A stretch of 64,000 bases of DNA from an uncultured Bacteroidales bacterium (GTDB taxonomy: Bacteria > Bacteroidota > Bacteroidia > Bacteroidales > FEN-979). Below are positions 9,300 through 18,116 of the stretch, piece after piece. The DNA lies in the NCBI GenBank assembly GCA_903887775.1, contig CAISRB010000033.1, positions 326,858 to 390,857 on the forward strand. The letters are read 5' to 3'. The notes beneath the pieces are model-generated. The model made no database searches and was not told the DNA's origin. It worked only from the letters and a program-made list of their open reading frames with translations. Positions within the stretch are counted from its first letter, which is position 1. The number at the start of each line of letters is the position of its first letter. The position numbers and the translations under genes are program-made.

Positions 9300-10109
9300 A
9301 TGCTTTCAAAAAGCCAGATAAAACACATTAATTCCCTGAAGATCAGGAAATACAGGGATGAATATCAGGAATTTATAGCCGAAGGTTCAACCCTGGTTAC
9401 AGATCTGATCGGAGGCGGGTTTGAAATAGCCGGAGTATATGCCCAAAGCCAGTGGATCTCTTCCTTCGAGAAATTGACCCGGGATAAGAATGTTCCGGTT
9501 TTTGAAACAGCTCCGAAAGAAATGGAGAGGATCACTTCCCTTTCGAGCCCAAGCCCCGTGCTGGCGATCGTGAAGATCCCGCCTGATGATTCAGAGTCGC
9601 TGAAAGAGGCCGATGCCCTGTCGCTTGAACAGTTGCTTCCCGGTCTTTATGAAGATCTTTCACTAATGCTTGAAGGTATCAGCGATCCGGGAAACCTGGG
9701 GACCATTCTAAGGATAGCCGACTGGTTCGGGATCAGGAATGTGTTTTGTTCCGGGAACTGCGTGGAGTTATACAACCCGAAAGTCGTGCAGTCAAGCATG
9801 GGCTCAGTGGCAAGAGTAAAAGTGCACTATACTGATCTTGCCGGCCTGCTTGAAAAACTCAACGGAAGGGTAGCTGTCTATGGGACCTTCCTGAAGGGTG
9901 ATCCGGTCTATTCCAGGCAATCCCTCAAAAACGGCATCCTTATAATAGGAAGTGAAGCTCATGGTATATCTGACGACCTTACCCCCTTTGTTACCGAAAG
10001 GCTGTTTATCCCTTCATATGGTACATCAGTGAACGGCAAAGCCGAATCCCTCAATGCTGCAGTGGCTTCTGCAATAATTATTTCTGAATTCCGGCGCCGC
10101 GAATTGTAA
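9300..10109 (+). CDS. TrmH/SpoU-family RNA 2'-O-methyltransferase
   Basis: A 269-residue SPOUT-class methyltransferase. The N-terminal substrate-binding domain (AEGSTLVTDLI, about 24-34) precedes the three knot motifs: LEGISDPGNLGTILR, IIGSEAHGIS, and the SLNAAVASAIIISEF end. Such enzymes move a methyl group from S-adenosylmethionine to a ribose 2'-OH in rRNA or tRNA; the exact target cannot be read here. Start 9300 is preferred to 9282 because 9282 lies inside the terminator loop of the upstream operon. Confidence 0.9.
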   Translation: MLSKSQIKHINSLKIRKYRDEYQEFIAEGSTLVTDLIGGGFEIAGVYAQSQWISSFEKLTRDKNVPVFETAPKEMERITSLSSPSPVLAIVKIPPDDSESLKEADALSLEQLLPGLYEDLSLMLEGISDPGNLGTILRIADWFGIRNVFCSGNCVELYNPKVVQSSMGSVARVKVHYTDLAGLLEKLNGRVAVYGTFLKGDPVYSRQSLKNGILIIGSEAHGISDDLTPFVTERLFIPSYGTSVNGKAESLNAAVASAIIISEFRRREL

Positions 10110-10296
10110 TCCCTCCCGGTAGATCCCCCTCAGCCCGCTGTGGAACATTGGGGCCATGCATCTGATCTCTCCCGTTAAATTCCCCGCATCCTGCTCTGGA
10201 ACCCGGGGGCCATGCCTTTGATCTCCCCCGTTAAATTCCCCGCATCCTGTTCTGGAACCCGGGGATCATGCCTTTGAATCACCCCCGTGAATCTGC
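10110..10296. repeat. 56-bp intergenic tandem repeat, about 3.3 copies
   Basis: Units begin near 10110, 10168, 10224 and 10281 (the last partial). Two adjacent units of 56-57 bases are almost identical: both hold CCCGTTAAATTCCCCGCATC, CTGGAACCCGGGG and CATGCCTTTGA. The first unit is more diverged. There is no open frame of note. Similar words (CTCCCGGTAAAT, GGAACC) occur at 60604-60750 and more weakly at 34648-34710. Bases 10297-10449 before the next gene are AT-rich with no clear signal. Confidence 0.75.
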
Positions 10297-10449
10297 TAAA
10301 GGTCTTTCACTCTGTTTTTATATACTGCAACAATAGTTTTGTGACAAAAACAAAGTCAACGGTCACACTTACGAAGAAAATGGTAACGTTTACTTTTTTT
10401 CATTTGCTCTCGCCTTCCTGCAGAAATAAATTAGCAGAAAATTCATACA

Positions 10450-10977
10450 ATGAGAGCATTGAAAATGAACACAACAGCTAATGGCCCCTGGCTGATAACT
10501 CCGGTAGTAAGGGACAAGGATTTTCTCGATATGAAGGATTTGTTCATTGAATTTGCCACAGCAATTGACTTTGAGCTGGATTACCAGCAATTGCTTCGTG
10601 AATCAGCCTCCATAAAGGAAACCTACAAAATGCCCAAAGGAGTGGGATTTCTGCTTAAAACCAACAATGAAACAATTGGTTGTGTCGCACTCAGGAAAGT
10701 CAACTATAATACAGTTGAGGTCCGGAAATTTTATGTGCGGCCTTCGACTGCATTTCAACGGTGGAGCAAGAAATTACTGGAAGTCGCGATAGACTGGGCC
10801 AATCAGTCTAATTATAAGAAGATGAGGGTCGAATCTGCATCTGCTTATCCGTCCCTGAAGAAAGTTTTTGCTGAAGCTGATTTCAGGGAGAAATTAGTAC
10901 GGGATGAGAATACCTCAGAGTTCGTTAAAGTTATGGAAAAAGCTTTGGTAAGCGTTCCTGAATATTTTGAACTCTAG
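10450..10977 (+). CDS. GNAT-family acetyltransferase, putative
   Basis: A 175-residue protein with a GNAT-like core: ETIGCVALRKV (beta 4), then VEVRKFYVRPS, and a helix with LLEVAIDWANQSNYKKMRVES. The acetyl-CoA loop is less canonical than Q/RxxGxG/A, so the fold call is moderate. Such enzymes usually acetylate an amine using acetyl-CoA; the substrate is unknown. An in-frame ATG at 10465 is a possible alternative start. It sits alone between a repeat region and the Plug gene. Confidence 0.6.
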   Translation: MRALKMNTTANGPWLITPVVRDKDFLDMKDLFIEFATAIDFELDYQQLLRESASIKETYKMPKGVGFLLKTNNETIGCVALRKVNYNTVEVRKFYVRPSTAFQRWSKKLLEVAIDWANQSNYKKMRVESASAYPSLKKVFAEADFREKLVRDENTSEFVKVMEKALVSVPEYFEL

Positions 10978-10983
10978 AAACAG

Positions 10984-10991
10984 TATATTTG
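10984..10991 (+). promoter_or_regulatory. -7 box before the Plug gene
   Basis: TATATTTG is an exact Bacteroidetes -7 element, 35 bases before the start of the next gene. No properly spaced TTG was seen upstream. Confidence 0.5.
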
Positions 10992-11026
10992 CGGGGTAAG
11001 ATGATTACGTAATCAAACCCCGGCAA

Positions 11027-12307
11027 ATGAAACTGATTGCAGGTATTTTTGTATCCGCTGGTGTTGCAATCATAAGCTGTTCCTGTTTTGCAGCAGATTT
11101 CCCCAATGAGAATATCACCTTCGATCCCAATATCAAAACAGTTCAGCTTTACAAGCAGGGTTTTGAGTTGTCGGCCCCTGTACTTCAGCTGAATTCCACC
11201 GACCGTTTGTCACTTGACTTTGACGATCTTGATGTTGAATCAAGGGCCTATAAATATACGATCAGGCATTGTGAATCTGACTGGGCTACTTCAACTGAGC
11301 TCAGGCCATTGGAATATATCAGCGGTTATACCGAAGAGAACATCAGGGACTTCCAGTATTCCGTCAACACCACGGTACCTTACGTCCATTACGCTGCCAC
11401 CTTCCCCTCAAATGAGATAAGCCCGAAGATCTCGGGAAATTACCTGCTGATCGTCTACCTTGACGATGCAAAAGAGCCTGTTTTTACCAGGAGGTTCATG
11501 GTTTTTGAAGCATCTCCGCTCACGATAGAAGGAACAATACAGCAAGGGTCAAAAACAGAGGATCATTTATCGAAGCAGGAGGTTGACTTCGTCGTGAGGC
11601 TTAACGGGTTCAGGGTAATGGATATTAAACGTGACTTAAAGGTTGTGGTTCAGCAGGATGACCGTTGGGATAATGCTCTCTGGAATGTCATTCCGAGATT
11701 TGTCAGGGGGGACGAGCTGGATTACCGTTATGATGAAAACAACGTGGTAAACGGGGGCAGCCCTTACCGTAACTTTGACATAAAAAGCCTGATGTATCAG
11801 ACCGAACGCATTGATAAGATCCGTTTTGACACCCTCTACCAGGTCTTTCTGCTCGAGGATAAGCCGCGTACCTATAAAAACTATGTTTATAACCAGGATA
11901 TCAATGGAAGGTATCTTATTAAAAACGAGGTTAATGCAACAAATTTTAACATTGAATCAGATTATGCCCGGGTGCATTTTTTTCTTCCCTTTCCTGTACA
12001 ACTCACCGACGGGGAATTTTACCTCATGGGAGCACTTACAAACTGGAGGATGGACGGGAACAGCAGGCTGCAGTTCAATACCTCAAACAGGCGTTATGAA
12101 TTAAGCTTTCTTCTGAAGCAGGGGTATTACAATTATATATATGTTATGTTAAAGAAAGGTAAAACCATGGGCGATGAATCCCTGGTTGAGGGCAGCCATT
12201 GGGAAACCCCGCATATTTACACAATCTTCGTTTATTACCGTTCCGGCGGGGCCCAATCCGATCAGCTGATCGCCGTACAAAATATCAACTCCATTCAACA
12301 GAATTAA
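11027..12307 (+). CDS. Type IX secretion system Plug protein (DUF5103)
   Basis: A 426-residue exported protein with a signal peptide of about 22 residues (ends SCFAA). The family pattern is visible: TVQLYKQGFELSAPVLQL, then LSLDFDDLD, YTIRHCESDWATS and SEL-like early strands, and a CBM48-like late segment (GEFYLMGALTNW, then YELSFLLKQGYYNYIYV). DUF5103 proteins include the Plug that closes the lateral opening of the SprA translocon in the T9SS when no PorV is bound. Its distance of 4 kb from porU/porV still puts it in the same T9SS-rich stretch. Confidence 0.85.
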   Translation: MKLIAGIFVSAGVAIISCSCFAADFPNENITFDPNIKTVQLYKQGFELSAPVLQLNSTDRLSLDFDDLDVESRAYKYTIRHCESDWATSTELRPLEYISGYTEENIRDFQYSVNTTVPYVHYAATFPSNEISPKISGNYLLIVYLDDAKEPVFTRRFMVFEASPLTIEGTIQQGSKTEDHLSKQEVDFVVRLNGFRVMDIKRDLKVVVQQDDRWDNALWNVIPRFVRGDELDYRYDENNVVNGGSPYRNFDIKSLMYQTERIDKIRFDTLYQVFLLEDKPRTYKNYVYNQDINGRYLIKNEVNATNFNIESDYARVHFFLPFPVQLTDGEFYLMGALTNWRMDGNSRLQFNTSNRRYELSFLLKQGYYNYIYVMLKKGKTMGDESLVEGSHWETPHIYTIFVYYRSGGAQSDQLIAVQNINSIQQN

Positions 12308-12643
12308 ACGCTTATTACCTGGATCCCAGCCTTGTATTTCTTTATTGAAAGGGGCTGTTCCCTAAGAGCGGCTTGTTTATGCCGGCTGGTCACATATGAA
12401 CCGGTTTTGTCAACACTTACCCCTTCGATTAATACACTTGCCGGGTCGTTTTTTATTCAAAAAACAGGTTTTTTTCACACTTACCCGAAAAAAATAAACA
12501 TTTACTAAATAAATGGACACATCTGCTTGTTTTTAGGAAAAATCATATTATCTTTGTAAAATATTCAAAGACCGTAAAGTTGCATTTTGGATTAAACCTT
12601 ATTTCTTATTTAATTTATATATGAAATCTAAACCAACAGTCAT
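12308..12643. other. Long upstream region with one promoter
   Basis: The 336 bases between the Plug gene and the large cargo gene hold no credible gene. The only clear signal is the promoter at 12527-12556. Two CACTTACCC words (12415 and 12478 areas) were noted without a known meaning. No riboswitch fold was recognised. Confidence 0.6.
12527..12556 (+). promoter_or_regulatory. Bacteroidetes-type promoter of the large cargo gene
   Basis: TTG at 12527-12529 and TATCTTTG at 12549-12556 are 19 bases apart, a good fit to the -33/-7 pair. The leader would be about 85 bases before the ATG at 12644. Confidence 0.7.
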
Positions 12644-15547
12644 ATGAAAAATCAATTACACAAGCTCAGAGTATTAACCATTGTTTTTGCTCTGGCGGGT
12701 TTCTTCTTCTCAGCCCAGGCTTTTGCGGGATCTCTCAGTGGAAAGGTCACGAAAAGCGGAGACGGGAGTCCAGTCGTTGGCGCATTGGTAAGTGCACAAT
12801 CAACTTCGTTTTCGTATAGTACGGTTACGGATGGCAACGGCGATTATTATATGTGGGTTACACCGGGCACTTATACAATGAAGTTCTCGAAAGATCTTTT
12901 TTGCACGACAACGATTAACGGAGTCGCACAGGATCAGGTTGAGAACGTATCACTTGTATTTAACCACTTTGGTTTTATAGGGGGAAGTTATTATAACTCC
13001 TTCTGGTGGGATCAGTACATTTTTGGTGCAGTGTTTGCAGCAGGTCCTGACCTTCAGGCCGGAGATGAGATCGGTGTTTTTGATGGACCCAAATGCGTTG
13101 GTCTGCTGATTTTAGATGGACCGGTTAACGCTTACTATCAACCAAAATTAACGGCATTTGCCACCTTAAGTGACGGAAGTGCCGGCTATGTTTCAGGCGA
13201 CGCATCTGTTTACAAATGTTATACAACAGCCGGGGTTCAGGCTTTGGGTACCGCTGTTCGTTCAAATCCATGGGGAGGCAGTCCTTATATGCTTAATACT
13301 TTCCCGGCCGGGAACCCATACAGTGTTGACAATTTAACTTTTACCTCTCCTGTTGTCGTTGACGTGGATGTCCATGTGACCGCTTTTACAGGGGGCGGGA
13401 ATCTTTCCGGAGTAAGCGTAACAATTGGCGGTGTTACGAAAACAACAGGAGCCGGCGGGCTTTTAACATCGCATTTTTCATTGTATCAGGGTATTTATCC
13501 TGTGACCGCTACTTTGGCAGGATATAATACGTTCAATGGCACAGTTACGGTACCTGCCGTTGGACCATATGTTTATGCATTAGCCATGCATACATCAAGC
13601 ACCACCATATCGGGGTTAATCACGGCTGCCGATGGCATCACTGCAATCAGTGGTGCAACGGTGAGTGCAGTTCCCACATTGGACGGAGGAGTTGTAGCTC
13701 CTGTAGTAAGCGGAGTTGATGGTTCCTACACCCTTGATTGCCCTACCGGAGGTACCTATACGATAAGCGCAGCTAAAGCAACATTTACAACCGGCACCAA
13801 AACAGGTGTGGTTGTTGCAACCGGTTCCAATATTAGCGGACAAAACGTTGTTCTTACGATAGGGTCGCCTTTCCCGGCCGTTACCGGAGATCCGAATAAC
13901 ACTTGGACAATTTACCTTCAGAACGTACAATTCGGGGCTTTTGTGATGGTCAGCGGGGACGAGCTTGCTATTTTTGATAAGCCCAGCAATACAATTGTTG
14001 GTAAATTCGTGCTGAACGGAGGTCTTGCAGTTAACCCGTATCAGAATGAAATGGTGGTTTATCTTAGTGCTACAACTGGATTTCCAGGCGCTGGCCATCA
14101 GTTTTACTTTAAAGCATGGCGTGCCAACACAAATGAACTGATGGCTTTGGTTACAACGGAAACATTTACTACGACCACATCCTATAACCCACCGCCTACA
14201 CCCATCTTTCCAATCGGTACACAAAATAACGAATATTCAGTTCTTACCTTGCATTTTGGTTATGCTGCACCGGTTGTTACCCAAAACATTACCTTGCAAA
14301 CCGGATCAAACTGGATTTCATCGTATGTTACTAATACAGCTGTAAATGCTACTTTTACTGCAACCGGTGGCATAAATAAGATGGATATAGATAACTTAAT
14401 TTATTTAGCTGATGGCGGAGCTGGTTTTGTTAATCCCACCGATTTTACTGTTATAAAGAACAGTAATGGCGATACTTGGCATGGCCATGTCGCCGGTGGT
14501 GGTGAAGGTCCTAATGTATTTACTCCTTTGAATAATCAGGAAGGTTATAGTTTTGACATGCTTACAGGTCCTCACACATTGGTTTTCAATGGTCCATTAT
14601 GCAGCCCTACTACCCCGATTATTGTTGATAATACAGGGGGAGTTACTCCAGAACGCGTTTTCATCCCTTATCTGCAAACCTATGCCATGACGGCCACCTA
14701 TGCATTAAACACTATCCTTAGCTCACCCCCCGCTGGTTTTTTCAGTGTTGACTGGGTCAAGGATGATCAGGGACATATGATTCGTTTCCTGGGAGGAGTA
14801 TGGGTTAATAATATCGGAAGTTTGAACGCCGGTAAGGGATATCAGGTGCAAATTCCTACCGCTCGTAAAATAAGCCTTACCTATTCAGGATTTAAGTCAG
14901 GTGAATCTTCAACTAATAACGATAATATGCCTACTCATTTCCAGATCCACGGAGATGCAGCAAATTGGGTATATACCATTTATCTTGATGTAAACCAGTT
15001 CGGCCCCGGCGATGAAATTGCAGCATACGATGGCGACAGGCTGGTTGGTGCAACTAAGCTGGTTGATGGTACCGGGCTTTATAAGAATGCTATACCGGTG
15101 TTCCACCAGCTGACCGATCAGATTGGCTATCAACCGGGAGATCCCATTACTCTTAAGGGATATGATCATACCCTTAACCAGGAGGTAAATTGCGTATATA
15201 CTATGCAGACAATCGCCTCAGCAAATCCCTGGATGGAATCGGTTTATCCTACCGGTGAAGGCAAATATTCTCTTGCCAGTATCACAAAATATGCAAATGG
15301 AGTAAATGAAGCTTCAAATGTATTACTGAACGTATACCCGAATCCGGCACGCGATTATATTAAAGTCGTTGCCAACCAGAATATTGATAAAGTTGTACTG
15401 TTAAATGTTCTTGGAGCTATTGTTCGTGAAAAGAATGTATCATCACAGGAAACACAACTCAATGTTGGTGGTTTGAATTCAGGTATCTATATTCTGCAAA
15501 TCACTGTCAACGGGCAGGTTTCAACCCGTAAAGTGTTTGTTAATTAA
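12644..15547 (+). CDS. T9SS type A cargo protein with carboxypeptidase-like and triplicated GDE modules
   Basis: A 967-residue exported protein with a signal peptide ending near AFA (residue 28). A carboxypeptidase regulatory-like domain (SLSGKVTKSGDGSPVVGAL) follows, with two related ones near 245-310 and 325-395. A module with GDEIGVFDG and a VG pair appears three times: near residues 140, 438 (GDELAIFDK) and 789 (GDEIAAYDG). Each is preceded by a W-x-I-Y-like strand and followed by a GYxxG-like loop. The C-terminus (NVYPNPARDYIKV, then GLNSGIYILQI and RKVFVN) is a type A T9SS sorting domain. It is therefore probably a surface-attached or released protein that needs PorV and PorU. The module's function is not known to me; binding of a surface ligand is one guess. 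Confidence 0.8.
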   Translation: MKNQLHKLRVLTIVFALAGFFFSAQAFAGSLSGKVTKSGDGSPVVGALVSAQSTSFSYSTVTDGNGDYYMWVTPGTYTMKFSKDLFCTTTINGVAQDQVENVSLVFNHFGFIGGSYYNSFWWDQYIFGAVFAAGPDLQAGDEIGVFDGPKCVGLLILDGPVNAYYQPKLTAFATLSDGSAGYVSGDASVYKCYTTAGVQALGTAVRSNPWGGSPYMLNTFPAGNPYSVDNLTFTSPVVVDVDVHVTAFTGGGNLSGVSVTIGGVTKTTGAGGLLTSHFSLYQGIYPVTATLAGYNTFNGTVTVPAVGPYVYALAMHTSSTTISGLITAADGITAISGATVSAVPTLDGGVVAPVVSGVDGSYTLDCPTGGTYTISAAKATFTTGTKTGVVVATGSNISGQNVVLTIGSPFPAVTGDPNNTWTIYLQNVQFGAFVMVSGDELAIFDKPSNTIVGKFVLNGGLAVNPYQNEMVVYLSATTGFPGAGHQFYFKAWRANTNELMALVTTETFTTTTSYNPPPTPIFPIGTQNNEYSVLTLHFGYAAPVVTQNITLQTGSNWISSYVTNTAVNATFTATGGINKMDIDNLIYLADGGAGFVNPTDFTVIKNSNGDTWHGHVAGGGEGPNVFTPLNNQEGYSFDMLTGPHTLVFNGPLCSPTTPIIVDNTGGVTPERVFIPYLQTYAMTATYALNTILSSPPAGFFSVDWVKDDQGHMIRFLGGVWVNNIGSLNAGKGYQVQIPTARKISLTYSGFKSGESSTNNDNMPTHFQIHGDAANWVYTIYLDVNQFGPGDEIAAYDGDRLVGATKLVDGTGLYKNAIPVFHQLTDQIGYQPGDPITLKGYDHTLNQEVNCVYTMQTIASANPWMESVYPTGEGKYSLASITKYANGVNEASNVLLNVYPNPARDYIKVVANQNIDKVVLLNVLGAIVREKNVSSQETQLNVGGLNSGIYILQITVNGQVSTRKVFVN

Positions 15548-15569
15548 AACTAATTGATTGTTGGTTTAA

Positions 15570-15599
15570 AGGCTGCCTGAAAAGGCAGCCTTTTTTTTG
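15570..15599 (+). terminator. Rho-independent terminator after the large cargo gene
   Basis: A 9-bp perfect stem (AAGGCTGCC with GGCAGCCTT), a six-base loop and eight T. It lies 22 bases after the stop codon. The T run plus the following G also forms the TTTG of the next promoter. Confidence 0.9.
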
Positions 15600-15626
15600 C
15601 CATTCAGAACAAAAAATCTAAATTTG
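15597..15626 (+). promoter_or_regulatory. Promoter of the first MBOAT cassette
   Basis: TTTG at 15597-15600 and the exact -7 box TAAATTTG at 15619-15626 have an 18-base spacer. The start codon follows 17 bases later. The -33 part overlaps the terminator tail of the previous gene. Confidence 0.65.
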
Positions 15627-15643
15627 CCCAAAAGAACAGAATA

Positions 15644-17158
15644 ATGCTTTTCAACTCCCTGCAGTTTGTATTGTTCTTTATCATCGTTACCACACTTTAC
15701 TTTTTAATCAAACATAAGTACAGATGGATCCTACTGCTGTTAAGCAGTTGTTATTTCTATATGGCCTTCGTGCCTGCTTATATACTTATCCTTCTTTTTA
15801 CTGCCCTGGTTGATTACTTTGCGGGGATCGCGATAGAAAAAAGCGATGGGGGAAGAAAGAAATTTTTCCTGGTTATCACACTGATCGCCAATATAGGAGT
15901 GCTCGGTTTTTTCAAGTATTATAATTTCCTGAACGATAACATTGCTCATCTGCTGGGAAGCGTCGGTTTACAGGAAAGGCTGCCATTCCTTTCGTTCATT
16001 TTACCCATCGGTTTATCGTTCCATACCTTCCAGGCGATGAGTTATACAATAGAGATCTACCGGGGAAAGCAAAAAGCTGAACGGAAATTCGGGATGTACT
16101 TTCTGTACGAGATGTTTTTCCCAAGGCTGGTTGCGGGTCCTATTGAACGGCCTCAGAACTTGCTTCACCAGTTTTATGAACACCATGAATTTGACCCTGC
16201 CAGGGTCAGCAGCGGACTCCAGCTTATGGCCTGGGGCTTATTCAAGAAGCTGGTGATTGCTGACCGGCTTGCTCTGATCGTTAATAATGTTTATGAATAT
16301 CCGCAGAATTTCCAGGGGATATCTCTGATCATCGCCACAGTTTTTTTTGCATTCCAGGTGTATTGCGACTTTTCAGGGTATACCGACATTGCCATCGGCG
16401 CCGCGGAAGTCCTGGGCTTTAAACTGATGACAAACTTCAACAGGCCTTATCTTTCAAAATCGATAGCCGAATTCTGGCAGCGCTGGCATATCTCACTTTC
16501 AACCTGGTTCCGCGACTATGTTTATTTGCCCCTGGCTTATTCTACTTCGAGGAAACTGAAGGAGGAAACATTCTTAGGCATCAGGGTCGATTATGTGGTT
16601 TATACCTATGCAACCATGATCACCTTCCTGATCTGCGGACTATGGCATGGGGCAAGCTGGAATTTCGTCATATGGGGTGGGCTGCATGGATTTATGCTGG
16701 TTATTGCCGTCCTGATCACTAAACCTAAAACAAAACTATTTCATAAACTGGGGATCAACAGGCATAGCAGGCCATATCTTGTCTTCCAGGTACTGGTTAC
16801 TTTTTCGCTGGTTTCTTTAGCCTGGGTGTTCTTCAGGGCGAACACCCTGCATGATGCAGTATATATTACAAAGCATATGTTCACAGGGATATCCGGCAAT
16901 ATTAAAGAGGTTATGCAGAATCATTCCGCATTCAAAACCATTATAACACTTGATTCGGGAAGGAACTTTGTTTTCAGCATCATCATCCTTCCTGTTTTTT
17001 TCTGGATTGAAAGCCTGCAGAGAAAATTAGACATCCGGGAACTCGTGAAACAACAGCCTCTTTTTAAAAGGTATGTTATTTATTATATTTTCATCATGAT
17101 CTTCATTCTCTTCGGCGTCTTTGATGCCAGCCGTCAATTCATTTATTTTCAGTTCTGA
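15644..17158 (+). CDS. MBOAT-family O-acyltransferase (AlgI/DltB type), copy 1
   Basis: A 504-residue polytopic membrane protein with about ten or more hydrophobic segments. The opening LFNSLQFVLFF and the LLLLSSCYFYM segment are typical of bacterial MBOAT enzymes. The invariant active-site His is in CGLWHGASWNF (His about 335), and a second is in WGGLHGF (His about 348). The middle has FWQRWHISLSTWFRDYVYLPL. The family moves an acyl group across the membrane for transfer to a glycan or other exported acceptor. Its stop codon overlaps the next start by one base (TGATG), which ties it to an SGNH-like partner as in AlgI/AlgJ or DltB/DltD. The acyl donor and acceptor are not visible. Confidence 0.92.
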   Translation: MLFNSLQFVLFFIIVTTLYFLIKHKYRWILLLLSSCYFYMAFVPAYILILLFTALVDYFAGIAIEKSDGGRKKFFLVITLIANIGVLGFFKYYNFLNDNIAHLLGSVGLQERLPFLSFILPIGLSFHTFQAMSYTIEIYRGKQKAERKFGMYFLYEMFFPRLVAGPIERPQNLLHQFYEHHEFDPARVSSGLQLMAWGLFKKLVIADRLALIVNNVYEYPQNFQGISLIIATVFFAFQVYCDFSGYTDIAIGAAEVLGFKLMTNFNRPYLSKSIAEFWQRWHISLSTWFRDYVYLPLAYSTSRKLKEETFLGIRVDYVVYTYATMITFLICGLWHGASWNFVIWGGLHGFMLVIAVLITKPKTKLFHKLGINRHSRPYLVFQVLVTFSLVSLAWVFFRANTLHDAVYITKHMFTGISGNIKEVMQNHSAFKTIITLDSGRNFVFSIIILPVFFWIESLQRKLDIRELVKQQPLFKRYVIYYIFIMIFILFGVFDASRQFIYFQF

Positions 17159-18099
17159 TGAAAAAAAATATTCTGCATATACTGATCCTCACTCTGCTCA
17201 TTGCCGTTTCCTGCACGGGAATTTATTATTACTATAAGTATAAGGTACGGACTAATACGAATGATTTTGTTCTGGCGCTTGCCGATAAAACAGTTATTCT
17301 CCAAAACACAAAAGCGCCCCGCATAGTGTTCGTGGGAGGTTCAAACCTGGTTTTTGGGGTTGACAGCAAGAGGGTTGCAGATTCAACCGGGCTTCCGGTT
17401 GTAAATATGTCAATGCTGGGTGGGTATGGCCTCACGTTTATGCTGAATGGCGTAAGGCCCGGCATCAGAAAAGGCGACATTCTCATACTCTCGTTTGAAT
17501 ATTTCCTGGGTGAAGGGGAAATGGATCTGCTTGCTCATACGGTAGATATGGTCCCGGCAGCATACTCCTACCTGAACTCCTGGGAGAGGCGGGCTTATCC
17601 GCTTGCTGAAGCCAAACTCAGGCTTAAACAGTTTGTCGAAGCATTGCAGAGGGTGGCACAATTCAATACCGGCTGGGTGGAAGAGATCTACAGGAGGGAT
17701 GGGTTCAATTCATACGGTGACGTTATCTCTCATCTGGAGAAACCTACACCAAAAGTGCTTGGCAGAAGGTTCAAGATCGAGGCTACCGATTATTCCTATT
17801 ACATTGGATTGATTAATGAATTTGCCGCATATGCCAGGAGCAGGGGCGCAACTTTGTATTATCTGTATCCTGACTATCCCCGTTCGGAATTCAAAAAGTA
17901 TTTCCCCGAAATTACTTCCTATGACCAGCAAATGAGACAATCACTGAATATCCCCATATTGAACAAGGTCGATACATTTATTTATGATGATGAATATTTT
18001 TTCGATACAGTGTATCACCTGAATAAACAGGGCAGGGAAATGCGAACCAATCAATTGATCAGCATACTATTAGAATATATAAGAAACAGGAATGTTTAA
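17158..18099 (+). CDS. SGNH/DltD-like membrane-anchored protein, partner of MBOAT copy 1
   Basis: A 313-residue protein with one N-terminal hydrophobic segment (about 5-22), so probably anchored with the domain outside. A nucleophile-elbow-like VGGSN motif (Ser about 62) and a late DTVYHLN motif (Asp about 283, His about 287) match the block I and DxxH parts of SGNH hydrolase folds, as in DltD and AlgX/AlgJ. Such partners pass acyl groups from the MBOAT protein to the final acceptor. It is translationally coupled to the MBOAT gene by a one-base overlap. The first Gly-Asp-Ser is Gly-Gly-Ser here, so it is a diverged member. Confidence 0.7.
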   Translation: MKKNILHILILTLLIAVSCTGIYYYYKYKVRTNTNDFVLALADKTVILQNTKAPRIVFVGGSNLVFGVDSKRVADSTGLPVVNMSMLGGYGLTFMLNGVRPGIRKGDILILSFEYFLGEGEMDLLAHTVDMVPAAYSYLNSWERRAYPLAEAKLRLKQFVEALQRVAQFNTGWVEEIYRRDGFNSYGDVISHLEKPTPKVLGRRFKIEATDYSYYIGLINEFAAYARSRGATLYYLYPDYPRSEFKKYFPEITSYDQQMRQSLNIPILNKVDTFIYDDEYFFDTVYHLNKQGREMRTNQLISILLEYIRNRNV

Positions 18100-18116
18100 C
18101 CGCTTATACCGTAATA

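Noticed and set aside
10110..10296. Possible CRISPR array
   Set aside because: Units are directly joined with no unique spacers and no cas genes are near.
10287..10481. 64-residue frame upstream of the acetyltransferase
   Set aside because: It overlaps the repeat tail and the real gene start, and has no family.
12308..12643. Riboswitch in the long upstream region
   Set aside because: No known conserved core (TPP, cobalamin, SAM or similar) was recognised.
13616..14224. 202-residue frame antisense to the large cargo gene
   Set aside because: It mirrors a repeat-rich coding region and shows no domain or signal peptide.
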